A stretch of 24,697 nt of DNA from CAYSPU01 sp964432995. GTDB taxonomy: Bacteria; Verrucomicrobiota; Verrucomicrobiia; Limisphaerales; JAHDYP01. The position numbers and the translations under genes are program-made. The stretch is taken from positions 1 to 24,697 of the forward strand of contig CAYSPU010000064.1 in assembly GCA_964432995.1 (NCBI GenBank), read 5' to 3'. Under the pieces are notes generated by a model. That model made no database searches and was not told the DNA's origin. It was given only the letters and a program-made list of their open reading frames with translations. This document shows positions 1-6,403 of this stretch, one piece after another (positions within the stretch are counted from its first letter, which is position 1; every line of letters begins with the position of its first letter).

Positions 1-323
1 TTGATCTTCGTGGCCGGGATGAACCAGAACCCGCCCGCCGCCACCAGCAGCAAGCCGGCGATGATGCCGCCTTTGTAGCCCAGCCGGATCGCCAGCCAGC
101 CGGCGGGCATCGCCATCAGGAAATACCCCAGATAGTGCGCGAACTGCATCCATGCGGATTGGGACTTGCTCAGGTTCAGTTCGTCCTGAAAGTGCTTGTC
201 CATCACGTCGATCATCCCGTTGCAGAATCCCCAGAGGAGAAACAGCGAACTGACGAGACAGAACGTGAAGAAGACGTTCCGGCCGTCCGGGAGGACGAAC
301 ATGCTTTCTTTCTTGTCGCTCAT
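1..323 (-). CDS. Sugar MFS permease, FucP-like (3' end outside window)
   Basis: The reading frame starts at ATG 323-321 and runs off the left edge, giving the first 107 residues. It begins MSDKKESMFVLPDGRN, followed by a first membrane segment (VFFTFCLVSSLFLLWGFCNG) running into MIDVMDKHFQ. This resembles the FLLWGF...DVLNKHFQ signature of the fucose-permease (FHS) branch of the major facilitator superfamily. Two more hydrophobic segments follow (AHYLGYFLMAMPAGWLAIRLGYKGG and GLLLVAAGGFWFIP). The family consists of proton-driven inner-membrane sugar importers with 12 segments. It is the last visible gene of the minus-strand glycan locus, so it may import the released sugar. No good ribosome binding site is visible. 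A small inverted repeat (GCCGAC/GTCGGC, 333-348) lies just upstream. The family is fairly sure; the substrate is unknown. Confidence 0.8.
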   Translation of the reverse strand, partial: MSDKKESMFVLPDGRNVFFTFCLVSSLFLLWGFCNGMIDVMDKHFQDELNLSKSQSAWMQFAHYLGYFLMAMPAGWLAIRLGYKGGIIAGLLLVAAGGFWFIPATKI

Positions 324-414
324 AAGATCAACGCCGACTCGCGTCGGCGGCTACGGTTCATCGATGGCACGCGCGGCAGCTCGCCGAACGTCCACACTTT
401 TCATAAGCCGTCAG

Positions 415-495
415 GTAGGGCGACCTCTCCGAGGGCGCCGCATCCACAGTCTCCGAACCGCTTGTTTCCGGCGCGATGCGGAGATCGCGCCCTAC
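415..495. repeat. REPIN-like element, GTAG family, complete copy
   Basis: Two hairpins in inverted orientation have GTAG outside at the left (415-418) and its complement CTAC outside at the right (492-495). Left hairpin: GGCGACCTC (419-427), loop TCC, GAGGGCGCC (431-439), one internal mismatch. Right hairpin: GGCGCGAT (470-477), 6-nt loop, ATCGCGCC (484-491), perfect. This matches the known layout of REP sequences used by RAYT transposases, arranged as a REPIN. Related copies lie at 6201-6306, 14799-14868 and 16458-16482. It is in the 279-bp gene-free stretch between the permease and the DUF6786-like gene; I see no gene there. Confidence 0.75.
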
Positions 496-602
496 CTTCC
501 GCGTTTTCATCCAGGTTCACGGGCTCAATGCAGGCGCCACAGCGGATGGAGGCTTTCCATGCACCTACCGCGCATCGAGACGACTTCAGGTCCAGTTGCC
601 GA

Positions 603-1826
603 TCACTTGCCCTTCAGCCCGGCTTTGATGTCGGCGATGGAAACACCCAGCGTGGCGCGGGCAATCGGGTCGAGGGCGGATTCCGGTCCGTTCAAATGGA
701 TCGTGCGATGGACGTGGGCGAGGCTCTGGCCCGGCGCCAGCGCGGAGGACGGCGAGGAAGACTCGAGTTCGAAGAAGGGGCCCATGGGCTTGGCTCCGGG
801 CGAGGCCGGACCGTCGTTGTAGCTGTTGGCCGCGTCGCCGCCATACGGATTGTCCTGCAGTTTCCAGAGCGAGTTCACATAGTCGGTCACGCCGGCGGGC
901 TGAGTGAACTGCACGATGGTGAGGACCTTGTTGTCGGCGTCGTAGCTGCCGAGGACGGCCCGGCTGCGCTGCGGGCTGATGCCGATCTTGCTGCGGTATT
1001 TGCCATCGGCGCTGAAGAACAGCACGTCATCCTTTACCACCAAGCGGTCTGGGGGGATGGTGCCGAAGTAGTCGGAGGTGACCTTCACCCCGAGTTGGGA
1101 TTCGGGGCCGGGCTTGATGGGCACGACGACGGTGGCGGCGGGCGAGGGGTTGTACATGCCGAGGATCCAGATGGAGAGCAGCCCGGTTTCCTTCTTCCAG
1201 GCGGCATTCCCGACGTTCTTGATCCGGTTATCGGTCTCGAAGGCGACCAGGCTCACGCCGTCGGCCGGTTTCACGCCGAGTTTCTTCCACGCGGCGCTGG
1301 CGGCGAGCATCCGCACCTCGCGGTCAACCGCCACGTCGAAACGGGTGCCGGAGTAGTTGGTCAGGGCGAAGGCCGCAGTGAACTTGGCCTTGGTCTTGGA
1401 GTGTTTCGCCAACTGGAAAGGCAGCGTGTCGATCACGGCAGGGGTCTGCCAATCGGCGAACTCGAACTTCGCGCCCTTCGCGAAGAAGATCGAGTATTGT
1501 CCGCCCTCGGGTCCGAGCCAGAAGCGGTCTTCGCCGCCAAACACGTTGATGTGCGGTTGGATCTGGCCGGAGGCGATGAGTTCGCGGTTGATCCAGCCGA
1601 AGCTGAGACCGGCATCTCCGCCGGCGGTGCTGGTCATCACGCGACCCTGGTAGGCGGCCGACAGGGCGACTTGGGCGGCGCCTTTCTTGTCGCTCAATAC
1701 CAGCGTGTCGATGTGCTTCTTCAGAAACGCGACGTCGTCGCCGAAACTGCCGGCGGGAGCGGAGTGAGTGAGGGAAGCGGTGGCGATCATGAGAGCGGAT
1801 GAGACGCAGAGGAAGTTGCGGTTCAT
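603..1826 (-). CDS. Secreted DUF6786-like protein
   Basis: This encodes 407 residues with an N-terminal signal peptide (MNRNFLCVSSALMIATASLTH, likely cut near SA-PA). The body is rich in beta-strand. Near the C-terminus is the segment NSYNDGPASPGAKPMGPF followed by FELESSSP and HRTIHLNG. As I recall, a YNDGP...MGPFxExES stretch followed by a His-containing strand is typical of DUF6786, a galactose-mutarotase-like fold found beside glycoside hydrolases in Bacteroidota and Verrucomicrobiota. Function is not established; binding or processing of sugars is inferred from the neighbours. There is no Shine-Dalgarno sequence before ATG 1826. A promoter whose -10 element ends 7 nt before the ATG suggests a leaderless or near-leaderless message. 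It lies downstream of two GH172 genes on the same strand. Confidence 0.72.
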   Translation of the reverse strand: MNRNFLCVSSALMIATASLTHSAPAGSFGDDVAFLKKHIDTLVLSDKKGAAQVALSAAYQGRVMTSTAGGDAGLSFGWINRELIASGQIQPHINVFGGEDRFWLGPEGGQYSIFFAKGAKFEFADWQTPAVIDTLPFQLAKHSKTKAKFTAAFALTNYSGTRFDVAVDREVRMLAASAAWKKLGVKPADGVSLVAFETDNRIKNVGNAAWKKETGLLSIWILGMYNPSPAATVVVPIKPGPESQLGVKVTSDYFGTIPPDRLVVKDDVLFFSADGKYRSKIGISPQRSRAVLGSYDADNKVLTIVQFTQPAGVTDYVNSLWKLQDNPYGGDAANSYNDGPASPGAKPMGPFFELESSSPSSALAPGQSLAHVHRTIHLNGPESALDPIARATLGVSIADIKAGLKGK

Positions 1827-1833
1827 GGGCGGG

Positions 1834-1863
1834 AGCCTAGAAGGCAGGCGAGGTCAAGGTCAA
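1834..1863 (-). promoter_or_regulatory. Predicted promoter of the DUF6786-like gene
   Basis: On the minus strand TTGACC (1863-1858) and TAGGCT (1839-1834) are separated by 18 bp. A second TTGACC overlaps the spacer (1857-1852). The -10 ends 7 nt before ATG 1826, so transcription would start at or next to the start codon. There is no ribosome binding site, which agrees with a leaderless transcript. Confidence 0.5.
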
Positions 1864-1868
1864 GTGGA

Positions 1869-2038
1869 GGTTGGGAGGTTCCGGGTTCAGGGTTGGGAGG
1901 TTCCGGGTTCAGGGTTGGGAGGTTCCGGGTTCAGGGTTGGGAGGTTCAGGGTTCACGGTTGGGAGGTTCCGGGTTCACGGTTGGGAGGTTCCGGGTTCAG
2001 GGTTGGGAGGTTCCGGGTTCACGGTTGGGAGTTCACGG
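1869..2038. repeat. 22-bp tandem repeat, 7 full units plus a partial
   Basis: Units begin at 1869, 1891, 1913, 1935, 1957, 1979 and 2001, each exactly 22 bp and starting GGTTGGGAGG. A shortened eighth unit starts at 2023. Copies differ only by single changes (TTCC versus TTCA, and CAGG versus CACG at the end). It fills most of the gap between the DUF6786-like gene and the first GH172 gene. Being free of stops, it creates several spurious open frames. Confidence 0.95.
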
Positions 2039-2039
2039 C

Positions 2040-2076
2040 GCAGCATCCGTGTCCATCCGTGTTCATCCGTGGTTGC
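2040..2076. repeat. 10-bp period repeat (CACGGATG type), copy 1
   Basis: Read on the minus strand it is CACGGATG repeated three times with a 10-bp period, interleaved with AA and GA. The same element is at 17237-17266 in the opposite orientation. I recognise it as a common intergenic repeat in Verrucomicrobiota and Planctomycetota. It directly precedes the stop codon side of the first GH172 gene. Confidence 0.75.
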
Positions 2077-2096
2077 CTGTGCAGTTGCGCTTCTGG

Positions 2097-4181
2097 CTAC
2101 TCGACCGGCTTGAGCATCAGGTAATCGAGGCCGAACATGTAGGATTTCTCGGCCTGGTCGTTGGCGCCGACGACGGTGACGGAGAAGACGTTGTTGTCGC
2201 CGGCCTTGAGGTCGAAGACGCCGAGGTCGACTTCGCCGGTGGCCTTGACGTCGGGTTGGTAGAAGTCGCGCGGGGCACCGGCGTTCTGGCCGTTGATGGC
2301 GAGTTGGTGGATGCCGTAGTCGCGGGCGCTGAGGAACTGGGCGAGGACGCGGTATTTGCCGGCCTTGGGGGCGGGGAAGGCGACGGCGAGGCGGTCGCCG
2401 GGGTTCACCCCGATATGCCACCAGAGGTGCTGTTCTCCGCTCAGGCCGCCCCAGCTCTGAGGGTCGGCGGTGCCCTTGACCTCGAGGATCTTCAAGGACT
2501 CGCCTTCGATCGCGCCGGGGACGCGGGGCGGGCTGTAGGGCTCCATGAAGTGCACCACGGCGTCTTCGGGGCGGACGGGCGGGAACTGGTCGGTGGCGCC
2601 GGGTCGTGCGTACCAGTAGGCCGTCACCGCCATGTTGACTTTGCACTTGTCGTTCCAGTGCCAGAGTTCCATGTCGAAGCGGAAGTCCTTGGTGAAGGGG
2701 ATGCGGTCGACGATGTGGAAGCGGTTGACGCTGGTATGCCCGTAGTTGCCGGGGCCGTCGCAGCGCGGTTGTGCATGGTAGGCGTGGGTGAAGAGCCCGG
2801 GCCAGCACCAGGCGTAGCCGTAGTAGTCTTCCGTGCCGGTGCCGAAGTGGCTCGGGAACGTCTCGCCATCCACGTAGATCTTCTCGTCGCCCTCGCCCCA
2901 CCAATCGCGGACCGGGTTATCGATGGCGAACGAGACGCCGGCGAAGACGCCCTGGCCGCGGGCGGTCAGGTAATTCCAGTCGATCATCGGTCGGGTGGGG
3001 ACCTGGTTTTGGGCGCGCCACTTGGCGTGGAAAAGCATCGAGCGATCGGTCCAGGTGTAGTCGGCGGAGGCGATCTCGCCGGAGAGGGTCACTTCCTGAT
3101 CCGTGTGGTTGATGAGGTCGATGACGGCCAGCTCGCGGAACGGCATGAACCAGTGGCAGTACATCTCGCCGTCCTCCTCCATGCCGAGTGGCAGCGTACT
3201 GAAGACGTTGATTCCCGGGGAGCTGCCGAACAGGTCGCCGATGGGCGCCTCCACGCAAACGGCACCGTCGAAGCGGATCTTGACGACGACGCCGCGGAGG
3301 GCGGCGTCGCGGTTGGCGGCGTTGAGCCGGAGGGTGGTCCGGGTGAAGGCGGATGGCCCGGTGAACTCCTGGCGGACGTTGCCGCCGGCGGGGAGGTTGA
3401 GTTCAAAGGACTGGGCGTAACCGCCGCGCTCGCTGTCGGTGCCGCGCGGTTTATCCAAACGCGCGGCGAGCTGCTGGATGCGGGGGGCGAGGGTAAGAAG
3501 CTGGCTGATTTGGAAGGTCTCCACCGCGGTGCCGGCGGGATAGGTGCGGTAGTTGATGTGGTAGTAGAAGCCGCCTTTGTCACTGGTGACCTTGCAGCTC
3601 TTGGCGTAGGGGATGGGGAAGTAGAGGTTCCAGCCCTTGCTGTATTCGCCGGCGATGGGTTTGGGCAGGCCGTTGAAGGTGCCCCCGAGGAGCGTCGACA
3701 TCGGGGTGGCGATGACCGGCTGGGTGGCGCCGTCGAGGTAGATTCGGATGGTGCCCTCGGGGTTGGCCGACCAGATGCGAACGATGGCGCCCGGGCCGGC
3801 GGTGTCCATCATGACGTGTTCCTTGCGGCCGTCGCGGTCTTCGACGCGCAGGAACTGGCCGGCGTCACCGTTGGCGAACCAATCCTCCTGGGGCGACTTC
3901 GACTTGCGATCGTAGGAGGAGAACTGTTTGCAGGTGTACGGCGGCTGCGGAAAGGACGCCAAGCCGGACAGGTCGGTCATCTCGTCGATCAGCGAGCCGG
4001 TTGTGATCGGCGCCGCCGCCGCCGTCCAGGCGAAGATGGCGAGTGCGACCACCATCAGGGAGGCACGCGCGGCCCCGCGCGTCCAGGGAACAGGGTCCTG
4101 CACCACGGAGAGGGCGGACGCCCGAGGCCGGGCATCCCTACCTGTGACGGATGGGTGGGTATTCAGGTTGGAGTTGCTCAT
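2097..4181 (-). CDS. GH172 (DUF2961) glycoside hydrolase A
   Basis: This encodes 694 residues if started at ATG 4181. DUF2961 is now family GH172, which acts on furanosides such as alpha-D-arabinofuranosides and fructofuranosides. The core contains WWGEGDEKIYVDG followed by FGTGTEDYYGYAW. The glutamates of GEGD (about 430) and GTED (about 451) are 21 residues apart, the same spacing as the catalytic pair I recall for the characterised difructose-dianhydride enzyme (270/291). A C-terminal beta-sandwich (roughly 570-694, ending DYLMLKPVE) resembles a carbohydrate-binding domain. The start is uncertain. Residues 15-42 are encoded by a REPIN-like repeat, and a hydrophobic export signal begins at MVVALAIFAWTAAAA (ATG 4055), immediately after the repeat. 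A start at 4055 would lack charged residues before the hydrophobic stretch. The protein is probably secreted. Confidence 0.88.
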   Translation of the reverse strand: MSNSNLNTHPSVTGRDARPRASALSVVQDPVPWTRGAARASLMVVALAIFAWTAAAAPITTGSLIDEMTDLSGLASFPQPPYTCKQFSSYDRKSKSPQEDWFANGDAGQFLRVEDRDGRKEHVMMDTAGPGAIVRIWSANPEGTIRIYLDGATQPVIATPMSTLLGGTFNGLPKPIAGEYSKGWNLYFPIPYAKSCKVTSDKGGFYYHINYRTYPAGTAVETFQISQLLTLAPRIQQLAARLDKPRGTDSERGGYAQSFELNLPAGGNVRQEFTGPSAFTRTTLRLNAANRDAALRGVVVKIRFDGAVCVEAPIGDLFGSSPGINVFSTLPLGMEEDGEMYCHWFMPFRELAVIDLINHTDQEVTLSGEIASADYTWTDRSMLFHAKWRAQNQVPTRPMIDWNYLTARGQGVFAGVSFAIDNPVRDWWGEGDEKIYVDGETFPSHFGTGTEDYYGYAWCWPGLFTHAYHAQPRCDGPGNYGHTSVNRFHIVDRIPFTKDFRFDMELWHWNDKCKVNMAVTAYWYARPGATDQFPPVRPEDAVVHFMEPYSPPRVPGAIEGESLKILEVKGTADPQSWGGLSGEQHLWWHIGVNPGDRLAVAFPAPKAGKYRVLAQFLSARDYGIHQLAINGQNAGAPRDFYQPDVKATGEVDLGVFDLKAGDNNVFSVTVVGANDQAEKSYMFGLDYLMLKPVE
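4058..4141. repeat. REPIN-like element, second GTAG family, copy 1
   Basis: Left hairpin: ACGCGCGG (4065-4072) and CCGCGCGT (4075-4082), perfect, flanked by GG and CC. Right hairpin: GGACGCCCG (4116-4124), loop AGGC, CGGGCATCC (4129-4137), followed by CTAC (4138-4141), which is GTAG on the minus strand. The second copy is at 12067-12148. It lies inside the longest frame of GH172 A and ends 2 bp before an internal ATG (4055). Confidence 0.7.
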
Positions 4182-4257
4182 AGGGATTGTGGTCGGTTCG
4201 GGGTCCGAAGGTTCAGAGGTTCGGAAGCAGATGGCGAGGACGGTGTGTCCTGCAACA

Positions 4258-4302
4258 CCCGTCGTTGGGCGTTCAGTGTTCGACGTTCAATGTTCGACGT
4301 TC
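4258..4302. repeat. GTTCGACGTTCAATG-type simple repeat, copy 1
   Basis: A degenerate run of GTTCGACGTTCAATGTTCG and GTTCAGTGTTCG lies in the 157-bp gap between GH172 A and GH172 B. A related run, partly in the opposite sense, is at 5990-6060. It reads through as the spurious peptide pattern ERRTLN on the minus strand. No gene is visible in this gap. Confidence 0.7.
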
Positions 4303-4338
4303 TCCTGTGCATCCGTGCCCTGCCGGCGCGGCGATACG

Positions 4339-6108
4339 TCAGCGGTAGAGCGCGCGGGTGGTCTTCCAGTCCTTGTCCCGATCGTGGCCCATCTCGGCGA
4401 CGCGCGGACGCCTCTCCCGCAAGCGGACCGATTCGATGCCGCAGCGGTAGGACTGGGATTGGGCATTCTTGCCGACGCATTCGAGTCGCAAGGTGTATTG
4501 CCCGGGATCGGGCCAGAAGTCGAGCAGATGAAACTCGGCGTCGGCGATTTTCGGGCTGAAGAAGTCGAGGGTGCCGCCGAGTTTCACTCCATTGAGCGAG
4601 GCCTGGTATTGGCCGAAGTCGTCGCTCTTGGTGGCCTTGATGAGGAGGCGCAGCGGTTCCTTCTTTTGGATGGTGAAGGCGATTTCGAGCCAGGCCCCGT
4701 CGGCTTGGGCGGGCGTGTAGAGGAGCTGGGGTATGTCGTAGAGGTCCAGTTGCTGCGGCGTGACGGTTCCGATGCCGTGATGGGCGGCGTCGGTGAAGTC
4801 CTTGGCCGGGACGACGAGGCGTTCGATGTTGGGGAGGGCGCGTTCGCGGGCGTGCGGGGCGCGGGCGGCAAAGGTGGGGGTGCCGGTTTGATACCAGAAG
4901 GCGACGCTGGAGAAATCGTCCTGGCGCTCGTTCCAACTGGTGGCCTTGTTCTCGGGGTTCTCGTCGGGCGAGATCCAGCCGAAGTGTTCGAAGGTTACGC
5001 GGATACCTTTTTGGAAGACGATGGGGTCCTGGAGATGCCAGCGGTAGGCGCTGGTGTGACCGCCGACGATTCCCCATTCGTCGAAGTAGGGGACGCCGAA
5101 GTAGGGGGTGCTGGTGGTTTGAAGGCCCCAGGCGGAAAGGAAGTAGTCTTCGGTGCCGGTGCCCCAGATCGATGGCTTGGCCTCGCCATCGATGTAGATC
5201 TTCTCGTCGCCTTCGCCAAACCACGACGGGCTGCGGGTGCGGACGGCGAGCACGGTGCCGACGTAATGGCCCTTCCCCTCGGTGTCCAGCACCACGTAAT
5301 CCTGTCCGCCCTGCAGGGGGTATTCCTGGCGGTATTGGGCGTAGAAATAGGGGGTGTCCTTGGGGAGTTTGTCTTTCTGGATCCAATCGATGTTGTAGTA
5401 GAGGAGGCCGATCGGTTTGTCGCTCTGGTTTTCGATCTCGACGCGGGCGGATTTCCGGAAGGGCATGTGCCAATAGCAGTTGTAGGAGTCGGCGTCCTCG
5501 ACAATGACGGGGATGCTGATGACGGAGCTGCGGCGTCCGAAGCAATTGGCGAAGAAATCGCCGAGGGGGGCTTCGACGGCGGGCCGGTCGCTGCCATCCC
5601 AGAACATGCGCAGCAGCATTTCCTGGTGATTCGCCGAGCCTTGCGGGGCCCAGTCCTGTTTCTCCGGGCCGAGGAAGGTGATCCAAATGTGGGTGATGAC
5701 CCCCGGCCCCTTGGCGTCCAACAGAACGTGGGTCGCGCCGGGCGGAACCCGGAAGTTGTCGTAGTTGCTCGCCTCGTCGAGGTCGCCGCGCGGTTCGGCG
5801 GCAGGATCGATCTTGCGCGGGGCATCACCGCGGCGGACCTCGCCGACGCGCATGGTGGAGGTGGCGCGGCGAGAGCGCCCATCGTGGGGCTTGGTCAAGT
5901 CCGCGAGGGAAGCGGCGGTCAGCCGCGCGCCTGCGGTCAGGAGCAGGAGCACGGCGGCAAGGCAGATCAGGGATGGTGGCAGAACCTCGAACATCCAACG
6001 TCGAACGCTGAACGTCGAACGAACCTTCGGTTCAACGTTCGATGTTCGTCGTTGCAGCAGGGAACACCCGGCGAACAGTTTCAGGGCGCGCAGGTCAAGG
6101 TCGTTCAT
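4339..6108 (-). CDS. GH172 (DUF2961) glycoside hydrolase B
   Basis: This is a 589-residue paralog of the downstream GH172 gene, counted from ATG 6108. The core shows WFGEGDEKIYIDGEAKPS then GTGTEDYFLSAW. The two glutamates (about 299 and 320) are 21 residues apart, matching the catalytic spacing expected for the family. A C-terminal beta-rich domain (about 440-565) resembles the one in paralog A. ATG 6108 follows CCCT, as do ATG 4181 and ATG 17190, without a clear ribosome binding site. The next ATG, at 5994, gives MFEVLPPSLICLAAVLLLL, a cleaner export signal. The coding sequence between these two starts is a simple repeat (5990-6060), so the true start may be 5994. Two diverged paralogs side by side suggest two linkages or sugars in one glycan. 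Confidence 0.87.
   Translation of the reverse strand: MNDLDLRALKLFAGCSLLQRRTSNVEPKVRSTFSVRRWMFEVLPPSLICLAAVLLLLTAGARLTAASLADLTKPHDGRSRRATSTMRVGEVRRGDAPRKIDPAAEPRGDLDEASNYDNFRVPPGATHVLLDAKGPGVITHIWITFLGPEKQDWAPQGSANHQEMLLRMFWDGSDRPAVEAPLGDFFANCFGRRSSVISIPVIVEDADSYNCYWHMPFRKSARVEIENQSDKPIGLLYYNIDWIQKDKLPKDTPYFYAQYRQEYPLQGGQDYVVLDTEGKGHYVGTVLAVRTRSPSWFGEGDEKIYIDGEAKPSIWGTGTEDYFLSAWGLQTTSTPYFGVPYFDEWGIVGGHTSAYRWHLQDPIVFQKGIRVTFEHFGWISPDENPENKATSWNERQDDFSSVAFWYQTGTPTFAARAPHARERALPNIERLVVPAKDFTDAAHHGIGTVTPQQLDLYDIPQLLYTPAQADGAWLEIAFTIQKKEPLRLLIKATKSDDFGQYQASLNGVKLGGTLDFFSPKIADAEFHLLDFWPDPGQYTLRLECVGKNAQSQSYRCGIESVRLRERRPRVAEMGHDRDKDWKTTRALYR
5990..6060. repeat. GAACGTCGAAC-type simple repeat with hairpin, copy 2
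   Basis: A run of CGAACGTTGAAC-like words turns around at GAACCTTCGGTTC, giving an imperfect hairpin, and continues as GTTCGATGTTCGTCG. It is related to 4258-4302. It lies inside the N-terminal coding frame of GH172 B between two possible starts (6108 and 5994). Confidence 0.7.
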
Positions 6109-6200
6109 AGGGTTGGGAGAATCTGGTTTCGGGTGGCGGTTCCTGGGAAAGCGGGACATCCAAAGCTTGGGCGCGTGTTGCAGCCATGAACCCTTGGGAG

Positions 6201-6306
6201 GTAGGGCGTGGCTCCGAGGAGGACTCGCGAGCAGGTCTCCGCATCGCTTCGGAAACAAGTGGTTCAGGCGCAGACTCTTCCGGCGCCCTCGGAGAGGTCG
6301 CCCTAC
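6201..6306. repeat. REPIN-like element, GTAG family, copy 2
   Basis: It is bounded by GTAG (6201-6204) and CTAC (6303-6306). The right hairpin is the same as in the 415-495 element: GGCGCCCTC (6282-6290), loop GGA, GAGGTCGCC (6294-6302). The centre keeps the block GCATCGCTTCGGAAACAAG, which matches the centre of copy 1 on the opposite strand, so these are homologous whole elements rather than chance hairpins. The left hairpin has decayed. The remaining bases of the gap 6109-6403 show no gene. Confidence 0.75.
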
Positions 6307-6403
6307 CCGACGGTTCATGGTGAGGAAACCCGCTGGTCGGGCTCGGGCGGAGAAGGGTGAAGTGGTTCATGACTTCGAGGGGGGCAATCAGCGGTTCGGC
6401 AGG

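Noticed and set aside
1869..2038. CRISPR array
   Set aside because: Units are contiguous with no spacers, and no cas gene is present. The same applies to 10657-10880 and 21549-21580.
4339..6318. GH172 B starting at 6318
   Set aside because: The extension is encoded by a REPIN-like element and shows no protein features.
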